NCBI GenBank assembly: GCA_965224785.1
Contig: OZ245062.1
Location: 1,178,001 to 1,242,000 of the forward strand
DNA: 64,000 nt
Direction of reading: 5' to 3'
Source of the DNA: JALSNL01 sp036479585
GTDB lineage: Bacteria > Bacteroidota > Ignavibacteria > Ignavibacteriales > Melioribacteraceae
The notes under the pieces were generated by a model. The model made no database searches. It was not told the origin of the DNA and saw nothing but the letters and a program-made list of their open reading frames with translations. This document shows, one piece after another, positions 9,618 to 18,769 of the stretch (within the stretch, counting starts at the first letter, position 1; every line of letters begins with the position of its first letter). A program made the position numbers and the translations under genes.

Positions 9618-10304
9618 ATGGCAAACAAATCTAAATTATGGTTTTTAGAAAATTTCAATTTATTTGAAAATCTTTCCGAAACAAAAATGGCTGAGCTAAG
9701 TAGTATAACTACTATGACAGAAACATCCAAAAATGATCCAATTTATTTTGCTCAAGAGCCTTCTAATTCTATCTTCTTCTTAAAGAAGGGAAGAGTAAAA
9801 TTAACTCGAACATCGGATGATGGAAAAGAAATGATAATAGGTTTGGTTAACCCTGGAGAGGTGTTTGGCGAACTTGCAATTTTTGATGTTGATGAAAGAA
9901 GTGACTTTGCAACAACAATGGATGATTGTTTAATATGTGCAATTAGCAAAAGTGATTTTAAGAATTTTATTGAAAAAAACCCTGAACTAAATTTAAAAAT
10001 TAGCAAGTTGATTGGTTTTAAATTGAGAAAGTATAGCGAAAGAATTGAACAACTTGTATTTAAAGATGCACATCAAAGAGTAGTTTCTTTTATTCTAAAC
10101 CTAGCTAGAGAACACGGAAAAAAAATTGGAGATGAATATTTTATTAAACCATTTCTAACTCATCAAGATATTGCCAAACTTACTGCTTGCAGCCGACAAA
10201 CAGTAAATACCATTTTAACTGAATTACGTGAGCAAAAAATAATTGATTTTGATAGAAGGAAATTAATTATACACAATGAAGATGAACTACAAGCTATGAT
10301 ATAA
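9618..10304 (+). CDS. Crp/Fnr-family transcriptional regulator
   Basis: About 228 residues from the ATG at 9618 (GAGG eight bases upstream; an upstream in-frame TTG at 9606 is less likely). Cyclic-nucleotide-binding-like beta-roll (about 20-120: IYFAQEPSNSIFFLKKGRVKLTR, GEVFGELAIF), a dimerisation helix (LNLKISKLIGFKLRKYSERIEQL) and a winged HTH (LTHQDIAKLTACSRQTVNTILTELREQKIIDF). The N-terminal Cys cluster of FNR is absent, so it is not an iron-sulphur oxygen sensor of that type. A DNR/NnrR-like role for nitrogen oxides is possible because a norCBQDEF operon lies at 21.5-27.2 kb, but direct control is inference. Confidence 0.9.
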   Translation: MANKSKLWFLENFNLFENLSETKMAELSSITTMTETSKNDPIYFAQEPSNSIFFLKKGRVKLTRTSDDGKEMIIGLVNPGEVFGELAIFDVDERSDFATTMDDCLICAISKSDFKNFIEKNPELNLKISKLIGFKLRKYSERIEQLVFKDAHQRVVSFILNLAREHGKKIGDEYFIKPFLTHQDIAKLTACSRQTVNTILTELREQKIIDFDRRKLIIHNEDELQAMI

Positions 10305-10355
10305 TTTTGTAAAGTGCTTGACATAATTATATTTGAATCTTCAATAACTTCTGTT

Positions 10356-10598
10356 ATGATTAATATCCAAGTTTATGTAGCCTCACATTGTCCAGCTTGT
10401 AAAAAAGTTGTGTCAACACTTCAATCTTTTTCTGAAAACAATTCCAGGACTACAGTAACAATAATAAATATTACCAATACAGATTCCCCAGTTTCAATTG
10501 TTCCAGCCGTTTTTATTGATGATGAGTTATATTGTTATGGAGAAGTTGATAAAGAAAAACTGAAATTGAAGATAAGTAAGATGTTTGCACAGTATTGA
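10356..10598 (+). CDS. Small thioredoxin/glutaredoxin-fold protein with CPAC
   Basis: About 80 residues from the ATG at 10356 (MINIQVYVASHCPACKKV); an in-frame GTG at 10314 adds a poorly conserved tail. The pattern beta strand, CxxC (CPAC), helix (KKVVSTLQSF), then VPAVFIDDELYCYG matches the glutaredoxin/thioredoxin-like fold, with the cis-Pro in IVPAVF. No signal peptide, so probably a cytoplasmic redox protein. It follows the Crp/Fnr gene by about 50 bp and may share its transcript. No clear Shine-Dalgarno sequence. Confidence 0.65.
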   Translation: MINIQVYVASHCPACKKVVSTLQSFSENNSRTTVTIINITNTDSPVSIVPAVFIDDELYCYGEVDKEKLKLKISKMFAQY

Positions 10599-10733
10599 TT
10601 TAATTTTATTAAAATTTAATATCATAAAGCAATCATTACATAATCCTTTCTAATGAAGACAATCTAACCGATTATAATTAAAATCCCTATTGATTTCTTC
10701 GATAATTATTCTATTGACAATGGAATAATTATT

Positions 10734-12713
10734 ATGAAACAAAAAACAATTTTTTATACACTTATTTACTTACTGATCTGTGGCTTTACTTCAGTTTCTC
10801 AAGCTCAAGAGGAAGACTCTTTATTAACTGATTTAAACTCATTACTCAATGTTGAAGTAGCTGAAGAACAATTTATTAGTTCCGCATCTAAGTACGATCA
10901 ATCTCCAGAAGAAGCTCCATCATCAATTAGCATAATTACTGCCGAAGAGATAGAAACTTTTGGTTATCAAACATTAACAGAACTACTAAATAATCAAAGA
11001 GGATTTTATTATAGTAACGATAGGACTTCTGATTATATAGGTGTTAGAGGTTTTAGAAGAAGTTCTGATCATAATAATAGAATTCTACTTTTACTTGATG
11101 GACATAGACTAAATACTTATCAAGTGGACTATGCTCCTATGGATGGATTTGACATTTCTAACTATGAACGTATTGAAATTGTAAGAGGACCTGGTTCTAC
11201 GCTTTATGGTAACAATGCTGTTCATGCCGTTATCAATCTTATTCCAAAGAAAAATATGGATTCATATATTCCACTTTTGTCATTAAAGTATGGTAGCTAC
11301 AATAATAGAGTTTTAGGGATAAGAACTACTAAACAAGTTGATGAAAATTTATCATTTTCTATTTATGGTAATTATCAAGAAAGTGATGGCGAAGATTTAT
11401 ATTTTAAAGAGTTTGATACGCCTGAAGACAATAATGGTTGGGCAATTAATCAGAATAAAAGTTTATACAAAGGATTGCTTGCTTCTGTAGATTATAAACA
11501 ATTTAGATTGAATGGAATGTTGTCAGAAGTTAGCTATCATGTACCTACTGCACCATTCAGTTCTAAATTTAATGAAAAGCAAATTCAATATTCAAATAAA
11601 GGTTTCTTAGATCTTAGTTGGTCACCAACTTTATCTTATAATAAATTTTTAATATTCAAAGCTTCGTATGATTATCAAAAATATGGTAGCTCATTACCAT
11701 TCAAATTTCTTGCTGATGATATAGAGTTTGAAGGAGAAGTTGCAACAGTTGGTGCCGAAGTACAATTTGTTTGGGATATTTATCAAAACAATAGAATTAT
11801 TACAGGCTTAGAATACAAAGATAATTTTGATTCCAAGTATAAATATTTTACGGGACCTACAGCATTTGTTAATGATGTTTGGTCATATAAAATATTTTCA
11901 TTTTTCTTCCAAAATGAATATCAATACAACTCTGATCTTTCAATATATTTTGGATTGAGAAGTGATAGTTTTTTTGGACAAGAAACTGCAATCAATCCAA
12001 GAGCTGGAATTGTTTATTCGCCGTTTCAAAATCATACTTTTAAGTTTCTATTTGGTAGAAGTTTTAGAGCACCAAATATGATTGAAAGAAATTTAGAAGA
12101 AAAGAATATTGTTAGATTTAAGAAAAATAATAATCTGACTTCTGAGTTTATTACAACTACAGAATTGATTTGGGATTACAGAATAACAAAAAGTCTTTCA
12201 TCATCAATTTCACTTTATAATTATAATATGGATGGTTTAATTGACCAAATAGTTGATCCGGTTGATAATTTATTTCAATATGTAAACATTGGAGAAGTAA
12301 ACGCTAATGGAGTTGAACTAGAGCTAAATTATAAATTCAATAAAAATGGCAACAGCTATTTTAGATATTCATTTCAAAAAGCTAAAGACGAAAACAGTAA
12401 AATACTTTCAAATTCTCCAGACCACTTAATAAAATTTGGTATTTCCAATAAAATATTCAGTTTGTTAAATGGATCGTTTGATATTGTCTATGAAACTGAA
12501 CGTAAAACATTATACGACAATTTTACAGATCCAATTCTATTTTCAAACATAAACCTATTTACTGATCCTATATTTAATCACTTTAGATTTTCTTTTAAAG
12601 TAAGAAATCTCTTTAATTCAACAATTAGGCATCCCGGAGGTTATGAGTTAATTCAAGAGTCAATAGTACAACCTTATAGAAATTATCTATTCACAGTTAC
12701 ATTCGAACTTTAA
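10734..12713 (+). CDS. TonB-dependent outer-membrane receptor
   Basis: 659 residues with signal peptide (LIYLLICGFTSVSQAQ), TonB plug domain (about 50-170: ASKYDQSPEEAPSSISIITA, LLDGHRLNTYQVD, YERIEIVRGPGSTLYGNNAVHAVINLI) and a beta-barrel ending in NYLFTVTFEL. It would import a siderophore, cofactor, metal or similar ligand through the outer membrane. It heads a plus-strand run with a YfiR-like periplasmic protein and a membrane kinase (gaps of 32 and 9 bp), an arrangement suggesting that receptor occupancy or substrate is coupled to signalling. Ligand cannot be deduced. Confidence 0.93.
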   Translation: MKQKTIFYTLIYLLICGFTSVSQAQEEDSLLTDLNSLLNVEVAEEQFISSASKYDQSPEEAPSSISIITAEEIETFGYQTLTELLNNQRGFYYSNDRTSDYIGVRGFRRSSDHNNRILLLLDGHRLNTYQVDYAPMDGFDISNYERIEIVRGPGSTLYGNNAVHAVINLIPKKNMDSYIPLLSLKYGSYNNRVLGIRTTKQVDENLSFSIYGNYQESDGEDLYFKEFDTPEDNNGWAINQNKSLYKGLLASVDYKQFRLNGMLSEVSYHVPTAPFSSKFNEKQIQYSNKGFLDLSWSPTLSYNKFLIFKASYDYQKYGSSLPFKFLADDIEFEGEVATVGAEVQFVWDIYQNNRIITGLEYKDNFDSKYKYFTGPTAFVNDVWSYKIFSFFFQNEYQYNSDLSIYFGLRSDSFFGQETAINPRAGIVYSPFQNHTFKFLFGRSFRAPNMIERNLEEKNIVRFKKNNNLTSEFITTTELIWDYRITKSLSSSISLYNYNMDGLIDQIVDPVDNLFQYVNIGEVNANGVELELNYKFNKNGNSYFRYSFQKAKDENSKILSNSPDHLIKFGISNKIFSLLNGSFDIVYETERKTLYDNFTDPILFSNINLFTDPIFNHFRFSFKVRNLFNSTIRHPGGYELIQESIVQPYRNYLFTVTFEL

Positions 12714-12745
12714 TTTCTTATAAGGAAAAATTATAAACTACTTGA

Positions 12746-13324
12746 ATGAATAAACTTAATAAACATATTATCCTTTATCTAATTTGCTTTTTTGTGATTG
12801 CACTTAACTTAAGTTACGGACAACGCATAATAGCTCCTATGGATGTACAGTTGAAGATAATACCTAAAGTACTTTCGCTTGATAAAAATTTTACTTCTAG
12901 AGAAGAAGGTGATTTTAAAGTTGGAGTTATTTATAGCAGTATGCAAAGAACTTCTGTTCAAATAAAAGATGAATTTGAAGATGCAGCAATAAATAAAAAT
13001 ATGTTTGTGAAAAAAACAAAGGTAAAAACATCTTTTATTGATGTGTCCAAAATCACTAATATTGAACAATTTTTAGTCGATAATAAAATTGATGTAATTT
13101 ATATTACTCCACTTAGAGGTGTTGATATTAGCTCGATAGCAAAGATTTGTAAGCAAGAAAAAATATTAACAGTAACCGGAGTTTTGGATTATATGCAAAA
13201 CGATATTAGTGTTAGCTTTGATATTAAGAAGAAAAAATTACAAATAGTTATAAATAATAATGCAGCAAAAAGAGAAGGCACTAATTTTAGCAGTCGTTTA
13301 TTGCGGATTGCAAAAATACTTTAG
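12746..13324 (+). CDS. YfiR-family (DUF4154) periplasmic protein
   Basis: 192 residues with signal peptide (YLICFFVIALNLSYG). The YfiR/DUF4154 pattern is visible: FKVGVIYSSMQ early, IDVIYITPLRGVDISSIAKIC in the middle, TVTGVLDYMQN, and the terminal VINNNAAKREGTNFSSRLLRIAKIL. In known systems YfiR is a periplasmic repressor of a membrane signalling protein (YfiN), acting with an outer-membrane partner. Here it lies between a TonB receptor and a membrane histidine kinase, so it probably modulates that kinase. No cysteine pair, so redox gating seen in some homologues is unlikely. Confidence 0.82.
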   Translation: MNKLNKHIILYLICFFVIALNLSYGQRIIAPMDVQLKIIPKVLSLDKNFTSREEGDFKVGVIYSSMQRTSVQIKDEFEDAAINKNMFVKKTKVKTSFIDVSKITNIEQFLVDNKIDVIYITPLRGVDISSIAKICKQEKILTVTGVLDYMQNDISVSFDIKKKKLQIVINNNAAKREGTNFSSRLLRIAKIL

Positions 13325-13333
13325 AATAACAAA

Positions 13334-14809
13334 ATGAAAAAAAGAAAATTCATATCATTAAAAGTTAAACTAACTTCAATAATAACTATTCTATTAGGAA
13401 TATTTTCCCTATTTATTTTCATCTATTTCCCGCAAAAGTTTGAAGAAGAACAACTTAAAAGTTTAAATGAAAAAGTAAATTCAATTGCAAAAATTACATC
13501 TTACGGAGTTTCGTCAGGAGTATTCTTTGAAGATTATGAAGCTTCTTCAGAAGAAATAGAAGCCTTAATAAAAACTGAAACTATTAAGTATGTGTTAATA
13601 CTCAAAGACGATTCGCTTTACTATAAATATAAAAAATCTACGGCAGACTCTTGCGGATTTGATAATATAAACAGTGATTATATTTCTGAAAGTATGGAAA
13701 TATTAAAAAGTCATGCTCCTATTACTATGTCCGAAGAAAAGATTGGTGATATTTATATTGGTTATTCATTAAAGCGAGTTAATGCAAAAATTGCAGAATT
13801 AGAAAACAGTATTGGTCTTGTAAGTATAATCCTTTTTGTTTTTGGGTCTCTTGTAGTTTATCTTATTGGATATTACTTCACTCTACCTCTTTCAAAAATA
13901 TTTGAAACTGTTAATATAATTAGTGAAGGAGATTTAAAACAAAGATCAAGTGTAACTACAAATGATGAAGTTGGTTATTTAGCAGAATCTTTTAATGAAA
14001 TGCTTGACAAAATTGAAAATACAAATGTTGAGATGGAGCAGATTAATAATGAATTAGAACAAAGAGTTCATGATAGAACTGAAGAACTTGAGGATACACT
14101 TAGAACATTAGAAATAACACTAGTTTCACTTAAAAAAGAAAATGAAGTTAGGAAAAATGCTGAAAAAGAAATTAGCGAATCCTTGAAAGAAAAAGAAGTA
14201 ATGTTAAAGGAAATTCACCATAGAGTAAAAAATAATTTACAAGTAGTTTCAAGTTTACTGTTTTTTCAATCTAAAAAAATATCTGATCCGAAGACTCTTG
14301 AAATTTTTAGAGATGGAGAAAATAGAGTTAAGTCAATGGCACTAATACATGAAAAACTTTATAAGGCTGATGACTTAGCAAATATTGACTTCCACGAATA
14401 TGTCAAAAATTTATCAAGCTTTCTATTTCAATCTTATGGAGTTGACCAACACAAATTTAAATTTAGAAATGATGTAAAAGATGTAAAGCTTGGTATAGAT
14501 ACTGCTGTACCTTGTGGACTAATAATTAATGAACTTGTAACAAATTCGTTTAAACACGGATTCAAAGGATTTGATAGTGGCGAAATTAAAATTACTATGC
14601 ATCATATTGAAAATAAACTAGTGCTAGAAGTATGCGATACTGGAAAAGGAATGCCAAAAGACTTCAATGTTGATAAAACGGATTCTCTTGGTTTACGTCT
14701 CGTTAATAATTTAACAATACAATTAAATGGAAAAGTAGAATATTCTTCTCACAATGGTACTAAAGTGAAATTAGTTTTTGATGACCCTAAATATAGAAAA
14801 GTTAGTTGA
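13334..14809 (+). CDS. Membrane sensor histidine kinase with HAMP, HisKA_2 type
   Basis: 491 residues. Two membrane helices (about 14-32 and 160-183) flank a periplasmic sensor of about 125 residues. A HAMP domain (about 184-235) and a coiled coil (about 232-290) lead to a HisKA_2 domain with the phospho-acceptor in LKEIHHRVKNNLQVVSSLL (H295/H296), then HATPase_c (NELVTNSFKHGF, DTGKGMP, LGLRLVNNLTIQLNG). The layout matches YfiN-like proteins with the output domain replaced by a kinase. It is preceded by a YfiR-like gene at 9 bp, so periplasmic control is likely. No response regulator lies next to it. Confidence 0.9.
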   Translation: MKKRKFISLKVKLTSIITILLGIFSLFIFIYFPQKFEEEQLKSLNEKVNSIAKITSYGVSSGVFFEDYEASSEEIEALIKTETIKYVLILKDDSLYYKYKKSTADSCGFDNINSDYISESMEILKSHAPITMSEEKIGDIYIGYSLKRVNAKIAELENSIGLVSIILFVFGSLVVYLIGYYFTLPLSKIFETVNIISEGDLKQRSSVTTNDEVGYLAESFNEMLDKIENTNVEMEQINNELEQRVHDRTEELEDTLRTLEITLVSLKKENEVRKNAEKEISESLKEKEVMLKEIHHRVKNNLQVVSSLLFFQSKKISDPKTLEIFRDGENRVKSMALIHEKLYKADDLANIDFHEYVKNLSSFLFQSYGVDQHKFKFRNDVKDVKLGIDTAVPCGLIINELVTNSFKHGFKGFDSGEIKITMHHIENKLVLEVCDTGKGMPKDFNVDKTDSLGLRLVNNLTIQLNGKVEYSSHNGTKVKLVFDDPKYRKVS

Positions 14810-14844
14810 TAAAACAATTTGTAAAAATAAAAAGGAAGTGAAAA

Positions 14845-15645
14845 ATGAAAACAAAAAATTGGTTACTATTTAGTGTAATAACAATTTCTTTATTTTTTGG
14901 ATGTAGTGAATCTGATTCTTCAACAGAACCAGAAGAAGTTAAAAGCTATACTGAAGAAATATCAGATTTTTTCCCGGTAAATGTTGGTGATTCGTTTCTC
15001 TATAATGTAGATACTCTTAACCAAACTACTAATGAATACAAAAATATTGGCTCGAGATTGACAAATGTTTATAAAGTAGAAGAGGTTTTAGGTGAAAGTC
15101 ATTTTATATGCAACGAAGACTTTAATTTTTCGGGAAATAAAATACTTGCTGAGTCAAAGTTTCAACTCACTTCTAACTCACTTGAATTTTTTGCTGATAG
15201 TACAGGAGTCTCGGCTTTGATTCCGGATTCAATAGAGATTGAAATTGACTTAATTCTTGAGGAATCTTTTAAAATTATTGAATTTCCATTGGTTAAAAAT
15301 CAAGAATGGAAAGTCTTTAGGGGAGCAGCAAATTATGGGACATTCAAGTTTGATATTTTTAAGATTTATGGAAAATATATAGCAACTGAAACATTGCAAA
15401 TTGCTGGTTTTGATAAAGGATTTGAAACGGAAAAGTTTAAATATTCTATTATTATTAATATACCTGATATGACAAACCCTTTTGTCAGTCAAGTTCAAGA
15501 ATATGATGCTCATGTTTGGTTCTCCCCAGGATTTGGAGTGGTTAAAATTGAAGGGTGCAAATTATTCATTGACCCAATAACAGGAAATGGATTTGATATC
15601 CTTGATTCTAATAAAGTTGTTAAACACACTTTAGTTAAACAATAA
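14845..15645 (+). CDS. Lipoprotein of unknown function
   Basis: 266 residues with a good Shine-Dalgarno (AGGAAGTG) and a lipoprotein signal (LLFSVITISLFFGC, Cys about residue 20) followed by an acidic Ser-rich linker (SESDSSTEPEEVKS). The mature part looks like a beta-sandwich (FFPVNVGDSFLYNVDTL ... HVWFSPGFGVVKIEGC). I do not recognise a family. It sits in the plus-strand run after the TonB receptor/YfiR/kinase genes. Confidence 0.8.
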   Translation: MKTKNWLLFSVITISLFFGCSESDSSTEPEEVKSYTEEISDFFPVNVGDSFLYNVDTLNQTTNEYKNIGSRLTNVYKVEEVLGESHFICNEDFNFSGNKILAESKFQLTSNSLEFFADSTGVSALIPDSIEIEIDLILEESFKIIEFPLVKNQEWKVFRGAANYGTFKFDIFKIYGKYIATETLQIAGFDKGFETEKFKYSIIINIPDMTNPFVSQVQEYDAHVWFSPGFGVVKIEGCKLFIDPITGNGFDILDSNKVVKHTLVKQ

Positions 15646-15728
15646 ATTTATTTGGGAAGTTTGTTTTTTATAAATAGTTTTGACACTTCATATTATTATT
15701 TATAATTATTTTTAGAAAGCAGACTTCG

Positions 15729-16763
15729 ATGACTGTTGATAACTCAACTAATAACCAAAAAATAGTTACACGTTTAACAATTCTATGGGCTTTTAGCGAA
15801 GCAGCTTTAGGTGGAATATTACACGCATTTAAAATCCCATTTACTGGTTTAGTAATTGGTGGAAGTGCCACAGTATTCATTTCCTTAATTGCATATTATT
15901 CAGAATCAAGAAATGAAATATTAAAGGCAACTGTAAAAGTTATTCTAGTAAAATTTGTTGCTAGTCCGTACTCTCCACTAACTGCTTACTTTGCAGTAAT
16001 GTTACAAGGTGTGCTTGGTAGTCTTCTATTTTATAAAGGGTACAATCGCATTTCCCCAATAGTATTAGGCTTTCTATCACTTCTCCTTTCAGGCATTCAA
16101 AAAATATTTATTCTAACTTTAATCTTCGGAGTCTCTCTTTGGGAATCAATAAATATCTTTTTTGATTTCGTTTTGTCGGAAGTGTTCGGCTTTACAAACA
16201 CTTCTAACTTTGTTGACTTAAGCTATGCTATTATTGGCGTTTATATGTTTATACATATTGCCGGTGGTGTTCTTGCTGGTTATTATGCCTCAAATATACC
16301 AAGTAAAATTGATGTAGCTCTTCTAGAAAGAAAACAATTCAAGCTTGAAATTTCTAAAGAATTAATTGGTAGAAAAAAGAAGCGAAAAAAATGGTGGAGA
16401 AGAACTTCCAGTTTAGTTTTGATTACTTTTTCAATTATACTAATTTCTTTATCCTTTTTATTTGAACAACTTGGGAATAGTGTTGCTCAAAAAGTTATTT
16501 TTATGTTGATTCGTTCAGTAGTTATAATAGTTGTTTGGTTTTATCTTATCTCACCTTTATTATTAAAATATGTGAAGAAAATATTATCTAAAAAGCTAAA
16601 ACATCAGGCTGAGGAAGTAGAAAATATAATTAGCATATTCCCAAATGTTAGAGCGATAATAAAATATTCTTGGACCCAAAGTTCAAACTTAAAAGGAGTA
16701 AGGAGAATTGTAGAATTTTTGAATTTAGTTCTAATCAATTTTCTTGTTTTGGATTATGAATAA
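15729..16763 (+). CDS. Polytopic inner-membrane protein, possible ECF substrate-binding-like component
   Basis: 344 residues with about seven hydrophobic helices; the first six (about 35-200) end in AGGVLAGYYASNIPSKI. Then follow a basic cytoplasmic loop (RKKKRKKWWRR) and two more membrane helices. The N-terminal part resembles small vitamin/metal ECF-type S components. Its stop is 9 bp from a THEP1-like NTPase, so they are probably co-translated. Together with the TonB receptor upstream, uptake of a cofactor or metal is plausible, but the family assignment is tentative. Confidence 0.6.
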   Translation: MTVDNSTNNQKIVTRLTILWAFSEAALGGILHAFKIPFTGLVIGGSATVFISLIAYYSESRNEILKATVKVILVKFVASPYSPLTAYFAVMLQGVLGSLLFYKGYNRISPIVLGFLSLLLSGIQKIFILTLIFGVSLWESINIFFDFVLSEVFGFTNTSNFVDLSYAIIGVYMFIHIAGGVLAGYYASNIPSKIDVALLERKQFKLEISKELIGRKKKRKKWWRRTSSLVLITFSIILISLSFLFEQLGNSVAQKVIFMLIRSVVIIVVWFYLISPLLLKYVKKILSKKLKHQAEEVENIISIFPNVRAIIKYSWTQSSNLKGVRRIVEFLNLVLINFLVLDYE

Positions 16764-16772
16764 AAAGAAAAG

Positions 16773-17246
16773 ATGAAAAAAAATATTTACATAGTTTCTG
16801 GTTCTGTGCAATCTGGCAAAACTACACGTTTATTTGAATTTGTAAAATATCAAAAATCTATTGATGGAATACTTGCTCCAATTGTTGATGGCAAACGAAA
16901 ACTATTTCATATTTCTTCTAGTGAGATGAAAAAATTAGAAGTGGCAATCTCAGATAGTTCAACAATATCAGTAGGGAAGTACCACTTTTTAAAAGATTCA
17001 TTTGATTGGGCAAAAGAAAAATTACTTGAGAGTTACAAGAAAAAACCAGAGTGGTTAGTGATTGATGAAATTGGTAAACTTGAGTTAAAGAATAAAGGTT
17101 TACACCCGGCAATAAATAAAATATTAAAAACCGAGCTACAAAATGAAACAAAAATAATTTTAGTTATTCGAGAATCCTTATTAGAAGAAGTTCTTACGAA
17201 GTATAAAATAAAGAAAAATGAGTATAAGCTATTCAAATGGAATTGA
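16773..17246 (+). CDS. Nucleoside-triphosphatase, THEP1/NTPase_1 family
   Basis: 157 residues with Walker A GSVQSGKT (residues 10-17), Walker B WLVIDEIGKLEL, and the family sequence order (GILAP, then DEIGKLEL, then IILVIRESL). NTPase_1 proteins hydrolyse nucleoside triphosphates with broad specificity; their physiological role is unclear and they often sit beside transport genes. Here it follows a polytopic membrane protein by 9 bp. Its stop codon is immediately followed by the first palindromic spacer of the cassette-like island. Confidence 0.82.
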   Translation: MKKNIYIVSGSVQSGKTTRLFEFVKYQKSIDGILAPIVDGKRKLFHISSSEMKKLEVAISDSSTISVGKYHFLKDSFDWAKEKLLESYKKKPEWLVIDEIGKLELKNKGLHPAINKILKTELQNETKIILVIRESLLEEVLTKYKIKKNEYKLFKWN

Positions 17247-17252
17247 AGTTGT

Positions 17253-17396
17253 AACGGTTTGTATAAGAATAGTAGCGGATTGCGAAACTCGAATTTCTCA
17301 AGAAACAACTAAATTTCATGCGTGCTACAATGTTAATATTTACTACTATTTCGGCTATTCTTTTTATATTTTATTGCCAATAGAATTGTTTCCAAC
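17253..17396 (-). repeat. Imperfect palindrome bordering the cassette-like island (attC-like)
   Basis: TATAAGAATAGTAGCGGA (about 17261-17278) is mirrored imperfectly by TTTCGGCTATTCTTTTTATA (about 17349-17368), and GTTGTAACGG marks the outer edge. It occupies the 150 bp between the NTPase stop and the stop of the broken oxidoreductase. Length and structure resemble the spacers at 18581-18761 and 20061-20185. Confidence 0.4.
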
Positions 17397-18359
17397 CTAT
17401 TCGGGAATTAATAAAATTTTACTTGAACTTTTCCCGTTTTCTAAAAATTCGTGTGCTTTTTTTCCCTCCGATAATTTAAATTGAATAGGTTCTTTAATTT
17501 TCACAACGCCATCTTTTATTAACTGAAATAGTTTCTTTGCTCGGGTTTTTCTTTCTTTTTCATTTATCAAATAACTCCATAAATCTCCTCCTGAAAGTGT
17601 TTTACTTGTATCCATTAACATTCTTGGGTCAACTGGTTTTGGATCTCCTCCACTCATACCATAAAACACAATATGTCCACAATCTTTAGTAACCTCAAAG
17701 CTATCCATCAAAGTTGAACCTACACTATCAAATACAACATCAACACCTTTTTTGTTGGTTATATTCATAATTTGAGGCTTCCAGTTGTCATTTAATTCAA
17801 TTGCATAATCTGCTTTACTATCAAAAATAGTCTTTAGTTTATTTACATTTCTAGATAATCCAATAACCGTTGCTCCTTTTGATTTACAAAGTTGCGTTAA
17901 AATTTGTCCAACTCCTCCAGATGCCGCATGAATAAGAACTGTTTCTCCCCTTTTTATACGATGACTATCGTTGGATAAATAAAAAGCGGTTAACCCTTGT
18001 CAAAGAACAGATGCAGCTAATAAATATTCAATATCATCTGGAATAGGAATAGCATGAGTTCCAGGAATTGCTATAAATTCTGTATTTGCAAAAGGAACAT
18101 CAGTATATCCTATTTTATCTCCTACTTTATACTTTTCAGAATTAGATTCTACAACAATTCCTGCTCCTTCATACCCAGCAATAAAAGGCGGTTCCCCTTT
18201 TAAATGATAGTTACCTTTTCTTCTATATATGTCCGCAAAATTTAATCCAATTGCTTTATTTCTTAAAAGTATTTCATTGTCCTTAATTTGAGGTTTTTGT
18301 ATCTCTCTATATTCCAGAACATCAGGTGAGCCAAATTTGGAAAAAGTCAATGCTTTCAT
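17397..18359 (-). pseudogene. Zinc-less quinone oxidoreductase (MDR family) with in-frame TGA
   Basis: Read through one TGA near 17998-18000, a 320-residue MDR-type NADPH:quinone oxidoreductase results: MKALTFSKFGSPDVLEY at the start, GLNFADIYRRKGNY, GYEGAGIVV, then AASVL-stop-QGLTAFYL, HAASGGVGQIL (NADPH-binding), and SEGKKAHEFLENGKSSSKILLIP at the end. Frame is the same on both sides. The family usually has Leu or Met at that position, so TTA to TGA is the simplest change. Nothing suggests selenocysteine. The gene lies in the cassette-like island with the same orientation as the other two. Confidence 0.85.
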
Positions 18360-18395
18360 GTTTTTACTTTAATTAGATTTTTGATTTTAATTAAT

Positions 18396-18580
18396 GCTAA
18401 CGGGCGGCGGTTAGGAACAGTCTCCCTTTTCAAACCGTTAGGTTTGTGAAAGGGATATTGTTTCTAACCGATGTTCTGTGTAGTTGTGAAGCGGAGCGCA
18501 ACAACTATGCAGAGCATCGGCGTCAGCCGCCGCCCGTTCAATGTAATTATGTAGCGAAGCGGAATAATTACATTGAACGT
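18396..18580 (-). repeat. 185-bp exact direct repeat, copy 1
   Basis: This block is identical over 185 bp to 19876-20060 (offset 1480). It folds into nested hairpins: AACGGGCGGCGG pairs with CCGCCGCCCGTT, an inner arm pairs CCCTTTTCAAACC with GGTTTGTGAAAGGG, and CAATGTAATTAT pairs with ATAATTACATTG. It is noticeably richer in GC than its surroundings. On the minus strand it precedes the start of the quinone oxidoreductase gene. Confidence 0.92.
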
Positions 18581-18761
18581 TTAGGCTATGGTTAGTACGG
18601 GATTTCGAAGGACTGAACTTTCGATTAAGCACTTAGCCAAATTTTTAATTTTTTCTTTATTTTAATAGACACGCAAAATTGAAAATTTTGCGGACTTTGT
18701 AAAATGCACTTCACTTTGGATTAAGCACCAAAACCCGTATTAACTATAGCCATTGTTAGCC
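18581..18761 (-). repeat. attC-like palindromic spacer A
   Basis: GGCTATGGTTAGTACGGG (18584-18601) mirrors CCCGTATTAACTATAGCC (18734-18751) with few mismatches, and GTTAGCC (18755-18761) closes the element next to the stop of the hydrolase gene. This arrangement of imperfect arms plus a GTTAGCC-like core resembles integron attC sites, but it is longer than most and no integrase is in view. Confidence 0.45.
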
Positions 18762-18769
18762 ACCGTATT

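Noticed and set aside
17998..18000. TGA in the oxidoreductase as a selenocysteine codon
   Set aside because: The family has Leu/Met here, not Cys, and no SECIS-like hairpin was evident downstream.
18438..18632. Minus-strand frame inside the 185-bp repeat
   Set aside because: It runs through palindromic repeat sequence; no protein family or ribosome site.
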